Of a DNA stretch of 64,000 nt, positions 15,572 through 23,639 are shown one piece after another; position 1 is the first letter of the stretch, and each line of letters begins with the position of its first letter. The translations under genes and the position numbers were made by a program. A model generated the notes under the pieces. The model searched no databases. It was not told the DNA's origin and worked only from the letters and a program-made list of their open reading frames with translations. The stretch covers positions 539,977-603,976 of the forward strand of contig NZ_JAKKDV010000001.1 of assembly GCF_021728415.1 (NCBI RefSeq), in the 5' to 3' direction. The DNA is from Flaviramulus multivorans (GTDB lineage: Bacteria > Bacteroidota > Bacteroidia > Flavobacteriales > Flavobacteriaceae).

Positions 15572-16726
15572 ATGAATAACATCAAAACAATTGGCATTAT
15601 CTTATTGGTGTCTCTTATTACTTCATGTAAGAACAAAGAGAAAACAGCAGTAAATAACGAAAGTGCTGAAAAACTAGAACTTCATAAGGAGGTCACGAAT
15701 TCTAATATAGAAGCATTTATCGAAAAAATGATAAACGAAGAGCATTTTAAAGGTGTTGTTCTTGTTACAAAAAAAAATGAAGTGATTCATGCCAAAGGCT
15801 ACGGGATGGCAAATGATACCGTAAAAAACAAAATCAGCACTAAGTTTCATGTGGCTTCAATAACCAAACAGTTTACGGCTGCGGCAATCATGCAACTTGT
15901 AGAGCAGAATAAAATCAATCTGGAAGAATCCATCAATAAGTTTCTACCTGCTCAATATCGTTCCGATAAATGGGATATTGTTACTGTTCATCATCTACTA
16001 TCCCATACAAGTGGTATTGAAGACTATGCTGTAGTGCGAGATTATTATAATGTTGTGAAAGGCTTCTGTTTGGGGAACACAGTTGATGGAATGATAAAAG
16101 AAGCTATGCCCAAGGAATTAGAATTTTATCCAGACTCTAAGTTTAACTATTCAAATATAGGATACACCTTACTGGGAGAAATTATTCAAAATATCACTGG
16201 AGAACCCTATCGTGATTACTTAAAAACTAATGTTCTTGAACCTTTAGAAATGCACGCTTCCTTTATCCATACAACCGACTATGAAGCCTCAAATGATGAA
16301 GCTATTGGATATCGATGGGACAATGAGCAGCATAAACATGTTCTTGATGATATAGTTAGTTTGCCTGTTACCGAGCCAGATGGAAATTTAGTGACGACCT
16401 TAAATGATTTCCTAAAATGGACAAACATCTATATTGAAAATGAGCAACCAATACTTCAGAAAGAATCTTTAAAAAAGATGATCACTTCTTATGCAGAAAC
16501 AGGTAAAACGGGACCAGATGGCAATTTGGAAGGCTATGGCTATGGACTTTTCCTTTCCAAAGAGTTGATAAGTCATACGGGTTATATTGTCGGCTTTAGA
16601 AGCCATTTTATTGTAAATCCAAAGGAGAATATAAGAATTGTTGTTTTTAGCAACAATGTGTCTATGAGTCCAAAAGATGTTTCCAGTGGGATTTATAAAA
16701 TTATATCTGCTAAATTAGGTGCTTAA
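15572..16726 (+). CDS. Serine hydrolase, class C beta-lactamase-like lipoprotein
   Basis: The 384-residue protein has a lipoprotein signal (LITSC, Cys19). The class C/DD-peptidase active site is complete: SITK (Ser96-Lys99), YSN (Tyr193-Asn195) and HTG (His335-Gly337, replacing KTG). Members hydrolyse peptides or esters and only some are true beta-lactamases; the HTG box argues for a peptidase or esterase. The gene sits between two half copies of the island palindrome (R4 and R5), so it may have entered an existing site. Confidence 0.85.
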   Translation: MNNIKTIGIILLVSLITSCKNKEKTAVNNESAEKLELHKEVTNSNIEAFIEKMINEEHFKGVVLVTKKNEVIHAKGYGMANDTVKNKISTKFHVASITKQFTAAAIMQLVEQNKINLEESINKFLPAQYRSDKWDIVTVHHLLSHTSGIEDYAVVRDYYNVVKGFCLGNTVDGMIKEAMPKELEFYPDSKFNYSNIGYTLLGEIIQNITGEPYRDYLKTNVLEPLEMHASFIHTTDYEASNDEAIGYRWDNEQHKHVLDDIVSLPVTEPDGNLVTTLNDFLKWTNIYIENEQPILQKESLKKMITSYAETGKTGPDGNLEGYGYGLFLSKELISHTGYIVGFRSHFIVNPKENIRIVVFSNNVSMSPKDVSSGIYKIISAKLGA

Positions 16727-16760
16727 AACACGCAACCGACTATATACAAACACGTTGTGC
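16727..16760 (+). repeat. attC-like site, right half (R5)
   Basis: ACACGCAACCGACTATATAC repeats the end of R4 (CACGCAAC..AC.ATATAC) in direct orientation. It is followed by the right arm ACACGTTG (16750-16757) that R4 lacks. Together R4 and R5 would make one complete site. Confidence 0.5.
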
Positions 16761-16820
16761 TACATTATCCTTATGCTAAAACTTCTGAACAGAAACTATG
16801 ACTAACCATTAAATTTTAAT

Positions 16821-18218
16821 ATGGACAACAACCAAATAATTATCATTCTCTTTGGAATTTTATATTTCGCTTTTATCATTTACACAAGAAGAAAGGGGGA
16901 TTTTGAAGAATATTCTGTAGCAAATAGAGGTTTAGGTAGTTTTGTGATTTTCGCTTCAATATGTGCTTCTTATTTAGGACCCGGATGGACTTTGGGATTG
17001 ACACGAAATGGATTTAATAATGGAATGTTTATGGCATTCATAGCGCCTATCATGGGGATTGCCATAATATTTTTTGCAATTTTTTTGGCTCCAAAAATTC
17101 GTAAAAAATTTACTAGCAGTTACTCTATTGGCGATATAGTTGGAGGGCACCTTTCTCATAATCATCCTGTGGTTATTACCATGGCAGGAACCATGGTGCT
17201 TTTATCACTTTCTGCCTTAGTGGTGGCTATGAGTTATGCTGGCGGAGAATTGATTAACAATGTTTTTGGCTTTTCGAAATTTTGGTCAATATTCACCATT
17301 ACCATTATAGTAATGTTGTATTCCTTATTTGGAGGTATAAGGGCGACCATCCAGACAGACGTTATTCAATTTCTTCATTTTGCAATTCTGATTCCAATTT
17401 TAGCAGTGCTTATCGTTATAAACGATAGTTTTTCGTGGGAAAACTATAATAATCTTGCCATGGCAAAAACTCAAGTCGCCTTTGAAGGAAGTAGTGTATC
17501 CGTGATTTTTGGTCTTTTTTTGGTTTTCTTTACTATCTCTGGATATGACACACCTATTGTAAGTAGATATTTAGCATCAAAAAACGATGCAGTTGCTAAA
17601 AATGCTACGTTATGGTCGGGAATATTTATCGTTTTATGGACGGTATTGATGATTTTTATTGGCACCACTGGGGCGTACTTGTATCCTGAAATGGCTAATA
17701 ATGACCAAGTATTACTTCACATTGCGCAAAATCATTTTCCAGGTATACTTTACGGTATTTTTATTATTGCTATGATTGGGGTTGTGATGTCATCTCAAGA
17801 CACGTTTTTGAACAACGCGGGAGTCAGTTTTGCTCAAGACATCTTGCCACGGATCGTGCCAACGGTGTCCAACAAAAAGAAGTTATTTTACTCAAAAGCC
17901 TATACGGTTTTTATCGGATTAGTTGCTATAGTGGTTGCCAACTTTGTTGACTCTGCATTAGAAGTTGCCCTAGTTATTTTGGATTATTATGCGAATGTCA
18001 TGCTAGCAGTTACCTTTTTTGCTATAGTAAAAAAGAAACATTATTGGCAATCTGCAGCTTTATCTATGGCGGCAGGATTTGTATCAAAATTAATATGGGA
18101 TTTAATTGGAGTTGCGGATGTTCCTTCTATATTTATAGGAATTTCAACTAGTTTCGTTGCCTACTTATTAACAGATTTATATTTCAATTTAAAAACCAAA
18201 AGGAATAATAAACCATAA
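16821..18218 (+). CDS. Sodium:solute symporter family transporter
   Basis: The 465-residue integral membrane protein has about 13 hydrophobic helices. It has the SSS-family layout: N-terminal RRKGDFEEYSVANRGLGS, the SYLGPGWTLGL segment of the first core helix, and SLFGGIRATIQTDVIQF in the middle, the usual family signature region. It should import a small solute with Na+, but the substrate is not evident. A phosphatase gene follows after 9 bp, so the two probably share a transcript. It lies in the cassette island after R5. Confidence 0.85.
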   Translation: MDNNQIIIILFGILYFAFIIYTRRKGDFEEYSVANRGLGSFVIFASICASYLGPGWTLGLTRNGFNNGMFMAFIAPIMGIAIIFFAIFLAPKIRKKFTSSYSIGDIVGGHLSHNHPVVITMAGTMVLLSLSALVVAMSYAGGELINNVFGFSKFWSIFTITIIVMLYSLFGGIRATIQTDVIQFLHFAILIPILAVLIVINDSFSWENYNNLAMAKTQVAFEGSSVSVIFGLFLVFFTISGYDTPIVSRYLASKNDAVAKNATLWSGIFIVLWTVLMIFIGTTGAYLYPEMANNDQVLLHIAQNHFPGILYGIFIIAMIGVVMSSQDTFLNNAGVSFAQDILPRIVPTVSNKKKLFYSKAYTVFIGLVAIVVANFVDSALEVALVILDYYANVMLAVTFFAIVKKKHYWQSAALSMAAGFVSKLIWDLIGVADVPSIFIGISTSFVAYLLTDLYFNLKTKRNNKP

Positions 18219-18227
18219 AATAACGTA

Positions 18228-19295
18228 ATGTTAATGATTAAAAACACTTTACATCTAATAATTTTAATCATCTCAATTTCATCTGTCTTTAGTCAAGAAG
18301 TTGAAAATAAAAAAGATAGTATAACAGATGAACTATCTGAGTTTTCTCAAATTTCTGATGGCCCATACGTTTTTATTGAAAAAAACAAACTCATTGAAAA
18401 AACAATAATCAATGGTAAAGTTTCTTCACGGATTTTAAAAGTCAATACATTCGACACAATATTTCCCCCTGAAAAATCCACTTTTAATAGCGTTACAAAA
18501 ATTGCCGCATTAAGTGATATTCACGGACAATATGATTTAGCAATTGAGATATTAAAAAACAATAAAATAATTGACAAGAATCTAAATTGGAATTTTGACA
18601 AAGGTCATCTGGTAATTGCTGGAGACATTTTCGATAGGGGTAATAAAGTTAATGAAATGCTTTGGTTAGTTTATAAACTAGAAGCTCAAGCAAAAAGCAA
18701 AGGTGGTCATGTACATTTTCTATTAGGCAATCACGAGTATATGGTTCTTCATAACGACTTAAGATATGTAAGTGAAAAATACTTGTTAGCTTCCAAATTA
18801 CTGAATTTGGAGTATAGTGAATTGTATAGTAACAAAACCGTTCTTGGAAGGTGGCTTCGTTCAAAATCAACCATTATTAAAATAAATGACTATGTTTTTG
18901 TTCATGGTGGTGTTTCCGAAGATTTTATAGCAGAAAATGATTTGAATTTTGAAAAAATAAACGATATAATGAGAACATCTATTGATCGAACTAAACGAGA
19001 AATGAAGTCGACTAATTTTTATAACATCTATTATGGTAGTAAAAGTTTGATATGGTATCGAGGTTATTTTTATGATAATTTATTAGATTCGGATATTTCA
19101 AAAATATTGAAACTCATGAATTCAAAACATATTATTGTTGGGCATTGTTCAAATGATGAGATTGTTCAACTATATAATAATAAAATTTTTGGCGTAGATT
19201 CTAGTATTAAAAAAGGCAAGTATGGAGAGATTTTATTTATAAAAAATAATCAATTCTTTCGTGGTACTTTAAGCGGAGATAAAATACAATTTTAG
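18228..19295 (+). CDS. Exported PPP-type metallophosphatase (Shewanella-like phosphatase type)
   Basis: The 355-residue protein has a signal peptide (LIILIISISSVFSQ). It has the full set of PPP-fold metal-binding motifs: ALSDIHGQYD (about 97-104), AGDIFDRG (130-137), LLGNHEY (166-172), VFVHGGVSED (about 224-233), and a late IIVGHCSND His. This is closest in pattern to bacterial Shewanella-like protein phosphatases. An ATG two codons later (18234) is an equally good start. It is 9 bp downstream of the symporter and followed by the degenerate site R6. Confidence 0.8.
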   Translation: MLMIKNTLHLIILIISISSVFSQEVENKKDSITDELSEFSQISDGPYVFIEKNKLIEKTIINGKVSSRILKVNTFDTIFPPEKSTFNSVTKIAALSDIHGQYDLAIEILKNNKIIDKNLNWNFDKGHLVIAGDIFDRGNKVNEMLWLVYKLEAQAKSKGGHVHFLLGNHEYMVLHNDLRYVSEKYLLASKLLNLEYSELYSNKTVLGRWLRSKSTIIKINDYVFVHGGVSEDFIAENDLNFEKINDIMRTSIDRTKREMKSTNFYNIYYGSKSLIWYRGYFYDNLLDSDISKILKLMNSKHIIVGHCSNDEIVQLYNNKIFGVDSSIKKGKYGEILFIKNNQFFRGTLSGDKIQF

Positions 19296-19301
19296 AACCA
19301 T

Positions 19302-19431
19302 GACTACCAACAGCGTGTATAATTTAGCAAGCGGAATCTGTAATTACATAAATTATGCTACTTTTAAACTCCAAGATTAGCTGAAACTGGTTTGACAGAA
19401 AACCTTGCCAAAGCATACACAAAGACATGAG
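19302..19431 (+). repeat. Degenerate attC-like site R6
   Basis: The left arm reads CAACAGCGTGTATAATTTAGC, shortened here to CAGCGTGT (19311-19318), one base off the CAACGTGT of R2-R4. The right part has GCTGAAACTGG and CATACACAAAGACATG, which resemble the GCTGAAACAC and ATACACAAACACGTTG parts of R3. It marks the apparent right end of the cassette island. Confidence 0.45.
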
Positions 19432-19452
19432 AAACTAAGTAATTAAAAAAAC

Positions 19453-19980
19453 ATGAAAAATAGACTTCAGAAAATAAGCATAATCACTGAAATAGTGGGT
19501 GCCGTAGCTATTGTAATATCGCTAATTTTTGTGGGTATTCAATTTACTGAAAATACAAAAGCAACCAAGTCGGCTACTGCCGCAAGTACCGTGGCAACTA
19601 TTTCTTCATGGTACAATGAAATGGGAAATAATGAACAATCAAGCAGTTTATTTTATAATTTCATGGCAGATCCCGAATCTCTCAATTCAGAAGAACGATT
19701 TCAGATTATTATAAGTTTACACGGTCTATTTTTAACATTTCAGAACAGTTATTATTTAGGTCAGCAAGGAACTCTCGATTCGCACATTCAAGAATCTATA
19801 ACAAAGGCAGCAGTGGGTGTAAAAGACCAACCTGGGTTTCGACTTTTCTGGAAATTACGAAGAGAATTGTTCTTTCCTGAATTTCAGAAACATATTGACG
19901 AAATCGTAAATACGGATATAGAAATTTCTGAAGGCATGTATAAGGCAGTTAAAGATCAAAAGTCAGCCGACAAAGAATAA
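19453..19980 (+). CDS. Hypothetical protein with one N-terminal membrane helix
   Basis: The 175-residue protein has a single helix (IVGAVAIVISLIFVGIQF, about 14-31) followed by ENTKATKSATAAS and a helical soluble domain. The layout helix plus QxxENTxA is shared by many uncharacterised bacterial proteins of about this length. I cannot assign a function. It directly follows the last recognisable palindrome R6, so it may be a further cassette with a decayed site. Confidence 0.7.
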   Translation: MKNRLQKISIITEIVGAVAIVISLIFVGIQFTENTKATKSATAASTVATISSWYNEMGNNEQSSSLFYNFMADPESLNSEERFQIIISLHGLFLTFQNSYYLGQQGTLDSHIQESITKAAVGVKDQPGFRLFWKLRRELFFPEFQKHIDEIVNTDIEISEGMYKAVKDQKSADKE

Positions 19981-20133
19981 CTACTTATTCCTAGGTATCT
20001 CAAAACAAATGGAATAATAAGGAAGCTTTAACAAGAGATATAATTAATTAGATTCATTTTCTTGTAACCTAGTTTGGTAAAAAGTCGTCATAGCCAGTAT
20101 TGAATCTCATTTTCATAATTAATTTTAATAGGA

Positions 20134-20754
20134 ATGAAAAATTTGACTAGATATAGTGGAGTCTCTTTAATTTTAGGAGGTTTATTCTTTGCAATACCTA
20201 ACACCGTAATTCTACCATTTGTAGACTTTGAAGCTCCTTTTAGTGAACTATTGACATCTACCCCTTTTTTTTATAGAATGATTTTCGCCGCTTTAACCGT
20301 CGCATTTCTTTTATTTGGTTCTATTGGTGTTTATTTGAATCATAGCCATATAGAACGGGTTAGAAAGTTTAGGCAAACAACTTTTATATTGGCCTTTTTT
20401 GGCAGTGCTTTCATGTTTGCAAATGAGTGGCACCAAATATTTGTTCTTCCTGAGATTGCCATCTTAAGCCCTGATATGGTAGATAAATTAGGTTCTTCTG
20501 TTCAAACAGGTAGTTATGCCATTGGAGCAATGATAGCCTTGGCAACCTTTTCATTTGGTTGGATTTTGTTTAGTATATCACTATTAGTTAGCAAAAAATT
20601 AAAACGCATAGGGCCAGCATTAGTGATTGTAGGGTTTTTAATAATTCCTCTGATCTCAGGAATATTTACACCAGTAATAGGAGGTATTGTTGGAGGTGTT
20701 ATTTTAGGAATAGGGTTTTCTTTAATTGGAATTGAATTACTTAAATCTAATTGA
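20134..20754 (+). CDS. Hypothetical multi-pass membrane protein
   Basis: The 206-residue protein has about six hydrophobic helices and a conserved-looking FANEWHQIFVLPEIA segment between helices 3 and 4. I do not recognise the family. It is a single gene, with a degenerate palindrome-like stretch upstream (ATATAATTAATTAGATTC near 20038) and a long hairpin terminator downstream. Confidence 0.7.
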   Translation: MKNLTRYSGVSLILGGLFFAIPNTVILPFVDFEAPFSELLTSTPFFYRMIFAALTVAFLLFGSIGVYLNHSHIERVRKFRQTTFILAFFGSAFMFANEWHQIFVLPEIAILSPDMVDKLGSSVQTGSYAIGAMIALATFSFGWILFSISLLVSKKLKRIGPALVIVGFLIIPLISGIFTPVIGGIVGGVILGIGFSLIGIELLKSN

Positions 20755-20903
20755 ATATTTGTTATTAGAAATAATTTAAACCACGAATAAACTATTACAG
20801 GTTCTTTCCTGCTAACAAAAATTTTATCGGAGATTTGTAATTACTTTACTAGAAATATAAACAATGCAGCTAATCTTGTGTAATTACTTGAAACCTATTT
20901 ATA

Positions 20904-20949
20904 GAGTGAGCCCTATTAATTTCTAGAGAGAAATTAATAGGGCTCACTC
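20904..20949. terminator. Long 21-bp hairpin between converging genes
   Basis: GAGTGAGCCCTATTAATTTC and its complement form a perfect 21-bp stem (20904-20924 with 20929-20949) around AGAG. It lacks a T tract on the plus strand, so it could be a terminator for either gene or a transcript-stabilising hairpin. Confidence 0.55.
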
Positions 20950-20969
20950 GAAGCATATATTTTGTTAGA

Positions 20970-22631
20970 TTACTTTTTTACAATTCTACTAACACGCTTT
21001 TCTCCATTTAATACAGATTCCAAAAAATAAATACCATTTCTCAAATGCGATATATCCATATCTATTTGATGATTGCCACTACCTAAAATTTGCGGCTGTA
21101 AGATCTGTAATACTTTACCATCCAAACTAATAACTCTAGCGTAAAATTGACTTTTTTCGTCCAATCCAAGTTTAACTGTAACCATTTCAACAGTTGGGTT
21201 AGGATATATTACAAACGCTATATTATCAGTCTTAGAATTTTTATCTTTAGTTGATTGCCCTATTTTCATTGAAGATCCCGTACAGGTAATTATGTTTAGC
21301 GCACTATTATACACTAATGTAGAATGGGTTACATCGTCTACACATAAATCTACATTCACTCCTCCTTTTGCGGTTGCAGAAGTAATCAAAACTACAGTTC
21401 CATCGCTACTCGTAGAACCTGATACACTTTCATTAAAAGTACCATTAAATGTACCGCTTACCGTTGCTCCATTTACAGGAGCCCCGGCATCATCTAAAAC
21501 CGTTACTGTTGCCACTCCATGTTTTTTTCCTTTACCAGCATTCTGTGTTCCTGTCTCAATGTTCGACACGTACAATTCTGTGCTCGGACCGACGCTATTA
21601 CCCGTAATTGTAATAGCGGATGAGCTACTTGATGCCGATTCATTGTCTGTGGCTACCGCAGTTATATCATACGAGCCTACTCCAATGGTCCAATTTGTAG
21701 AATAAGGGCTTGAAGTATCTATCCCCACACTGCTACCATTTACAAAAAATTCAACTTGACTCACTGAACCATCACTATCAGTTGCATCTGCAGATATAGT
21801 CACATTATCTCCATCATTAAAACTAGCGCCATTTGATGGAGACGTAATACTAACGCTTGGTGAAGCATTAGTTCCAGAGGGAGTGCCTGTATAAAGTTGG
21901 TCAAAATAGGCTGTAGCCTCACCATTGTCTTGAAGGTAAACACCTGCTTTCCAATAGCTTGGGAATGTCCAATATGAAACATCTACGTTCACTTTTTCCA
22001 CGCCTTCAAAATCAATAATCATATTTCCATTTACCAATCGGATATCAACATTAAAGTATCCACCAGGATCGGCTCCTAAATCTACATGCGCATTATTATT
22101 TCCAGTATTATCTGTCTTGTAGACCGCCCAAATGTGATTGTTTGGTGTCTTGTTATTGTGCTTGTAAATTCTTAGTAATGGCTTATTTGGTCCACTTCCA
22201 GCATTAGCATCATCGTGTATTTGCATCACGGTAACTTGATCGCAAGTCTGCTGTACAATATCTATTCTAGCATGCATTGAACGGTCTCCTTGAGATAGAG
22301 TCCAGTTGGTTAAGTATCTCAATTCCGTGCGATTACTAGAACCTGATTGATTAAAAGCCATTTTATCCACATCGGCCACATAAAACGAACTAGATGAATA
22401 TCCATTAATTAATTCAGATTGTGTGGCTTCAGTTGAGCTTGTAGGTCCTTGTAATTTACACTCTCCTATAAAGTCTTGAAACTTAGGTATTTCGTAGGGA
22501 GCGTTATAAGTTTGGCTAAATGCCATTGCTGTAAATAGCGCGAAACAGAGGGTTAATACCGACTTAAAATTTGTTTTTAAATAGAAAATATCACGAATAT
22601 TTCTAAATAGCTTAGGTAATTTTAATTTCAT
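20970..22631 (-). CDS. Secreted PL7-type alginate lyase with Ig-like domains and T9SS tail
   Basis: The 553-residue protein has an N-terminal signal (FALFTAMAFSQ ending near residue 40). A PL7 alginate-lyase domain spans about 44-245 with the three family motifs RTELR (101-105), QIH (137-139) and YWKAGVYLQ (226-234). A bacterial Ig-like domain follows (about 256-345), then a second beta-sandwich (352-447), and a type IX sorting domain (about 475-553, YPNPTVEMVTV to NGIYFLESVLNGEKRVSRIVKK, split). It should degrade alginate outside the cell by beta-elimination. No other alginate genes are adjacent. It has a long upstream gap containing a dispersed repeat. Confidence 0.88.
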   Translation of the reverse strand: MKLKLPKLFRNIRDIFYLKTNFKSVLTLCFALFTAMAFSQTYNAPYEIPKFQDFIGECKLQGPTSSTEATQSELINGYSSSSFYVADVDKMAFNQSGSSNRTELRYLTNWTLSQGDRSMHARIDIVQQTCDQVTVMQIHDDANAGSGPNKPLLRIYKHNNKTPNNHIWAVYKTDNTGNNNAHVDLGADPGGYFNVDIRLVNGNMIIDFEGVEKVNVDVSYWTFPSYWKAGVYLQDNGEATAYFDQLYTGTPSGTNASPSVSITSPSNGASFNDGDNVTISADATDSDGSVSQVEFFVNGSSVGIDTSSPYSTNWTIGVGSYDITAVATDNESASSSSSAITITGNSVGPSTELYVSNIETGTQNAGKGKKHGVATVTVLDDAGAPVNGATVSGTFNGTFNESVSGSTSSDGTVVLITSATAKGGVNVDLCVDDVTHSTLVYNSALNIITCTGSSMKIGQSTKDKNSKTDNIAFVIYPNPTVEMVTVKLGLDEKSQFYARVISLDGKVLQILQPQILGSGNHQIDMDISHLRNGIYFLESVLNGEKRVSRIVKK

Positions 22632-22760
22632 AATTGTCAGTTAGTTTAGTTAGATTAATAAATATTAACCCAATATATGAAAATATTTAATAGGTGATAA
22701 AACAGAACCAGTTACTACAAAACGCATAAAAAATTTCAAATTTTGATTGAACCCAAGAGT

Positions 22761-22856
22761 GCTTGCGTTAGGGATAGTAGCGGCATCCTTTTTTAAGCTG
22801 AATTTAGTTCAGGATAAAAAAGATACAGCGGATAGCCCGACCCTTGGGGTAACGCC
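22761..22856 (+). repeat. Dispersed intergenic element, copy 1
   Basis: It runs from GCGTTAGGGATAGTAGCGGC to GGGGTAACGCC. GGCATCCTTTTTT/AAAAAAGATACAGCGGATAGCC can fold as imperfect stems. Related copies are at 54783..54884 (plus) and 38662..38747 (minus). It resembles a repeat I know to be widespread between genes in Flavobacteriia, possibly the Flavo-1 RNA class; that identity is not certain. Confidence 0.55.
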
Positions 22857-22860
22857 ATAA

Positions 22861-22883
22861 AAAAACCCACTAAAAAGTGGGCT
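22861..22883 (-). terminator. Terminator of the superoxide dismutase gene
   Basis: CCCACT (22866-22871) pairs with AGTGGG (22876-22881), and on the minus strand the hairpin is followed by a T run. Confidence 0.7.
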
Positions 22884-22905
22884 TAAAAAATATATTTTGA
22901 ACTTT

Positions 22906-23514
22906 TTATTTTGCTTCAGCATAACGTCTTTCAACTTCATTCCAGTTAATAACATTAAAGAACGCATTAATGTAATCTGGACGTCGGTTTTGATAGTTTA
23001 AGTAATAAGCATGTTCCCAAACATCCAATCCTAAAATTGGGGTTCCACCGCAACCAACTCCTGGCATTAATGGGTTGTCTTGGTTTGGCGAAGAGCAAAC
23101 CTCAACTTTGCCTCCTTTGTGCACACATAACCAAGCCCAACCAGAGCCAAAACGTGTTGCTGCTGCCTTACTAAATGCGGCTATAAATTCATCTTTTGAT
23201 CCATATGCTGCTTCAATAGCGCCTTTTAACTCACCAGATAAATAGCCTCTGTCTTCTGGATTCATAACAGTCCAGAATAAACTGTGATTGTAATATCCAC
23301 CACCATTATTTCTTACTGCTGCGTTATTCATATCTAAGCCTTTAAGAATATCTTCAATAGATTTTCCTTCTAAACCAGTGCCTGAAATTGCATTATTTAA
23401 ATTATTTGTGTAACCAGCATGATGCTTTGTATGATGTATTTCCATAGTTCTTGCATCTATATGAGGTTCTAAAGCATCATAAGCATATCCTAATTTCGGT
23501 AATTCGAAAGCCAT
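22906..23514 (-). CDS. Superoxide dismutase, Fe/Mn type
   Basis: The 202-residue enzyme converts superoxide to O2 and H2O2. Metal ligands are His27 ([10 protein letters not shown]), His in [11 protein letters not shown], and Asp and His in [15 protein letters not shown]. The start is placed at ATG 23514, giving [20 protein letters not shown]; the frame extends 12 codons more, but there it runs into the -7 box. The metal (Fe, Mn or cambialistic) cannot be fixed by eye, so no sodA/sodB symbol is given. Confidence 0.93.
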   Translation of the reverse strand: MAFELPKLGYAYDALEPHIDARTMEIHHTKHHAGYTNNLNNAISGTGLEGKSIEDILKGLDMNNAAVRNNGGGYYNHSLFWTVMNPEDRGYLSGELKGAIEAAYGSKDEFIAAFSKAAATRFGSGWAWLCVHKGGKVEVCSSPNQDNPLMPGVGCGGTPILGLDVWEHAYYLNYQNRRPDYINAFFNVINWNEVERRYAEAK

Positions 23515-23551
23515 AATTTTCTGTTTTAAAATATTAATATTTAATTTCATT

Positions 23552-23559
23552 CAAATTTA
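23552..23559 (-). promoter_or_regulatory. Promoter -7 box of the superoxide dismutase gene
   Basis: TAAATTTG on the minus strand fits TAnnTTTG, 38 bp upstream of ATG 23514. It rules out the longer start. Confidence 0.55.
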
Positions 23560-23639
23560 CGGATAAAACACTGCAATTAAAAATAATAAATCGTTATGAT
23601 GTGATTGATAGTTTTTATCTTGTATGCAAATTATTCTGC

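Larger units (their letters stand above)
12315..19431 (+). mobile_element. Integron-like array of single-gene cassettes without a visible integrase
   Basis: Seven unrelated plus-strand genes lie head to tail in this stretch, and most are followed by an attC-like imperfect palindrome (R1 13199-13331, R2 14133-14251, R3 14750-14888, split site R4/R5, degenerate R6). Cassette start sequences beginning GTTG are complementary to the start of the same cassette's terminal palindrome in several cases, as in integron cassettes. No tyrosine recombinase is encoded in the window, and the core boxes are not the canonical GTTRRRY. Confidence 0.6.

Noticed and set aside
12315-19431. Classical class 1-type integron
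   Set aside because: There is no intI gene, no attI, no resistance genes, and the boxes do not fit GTTRRRY.
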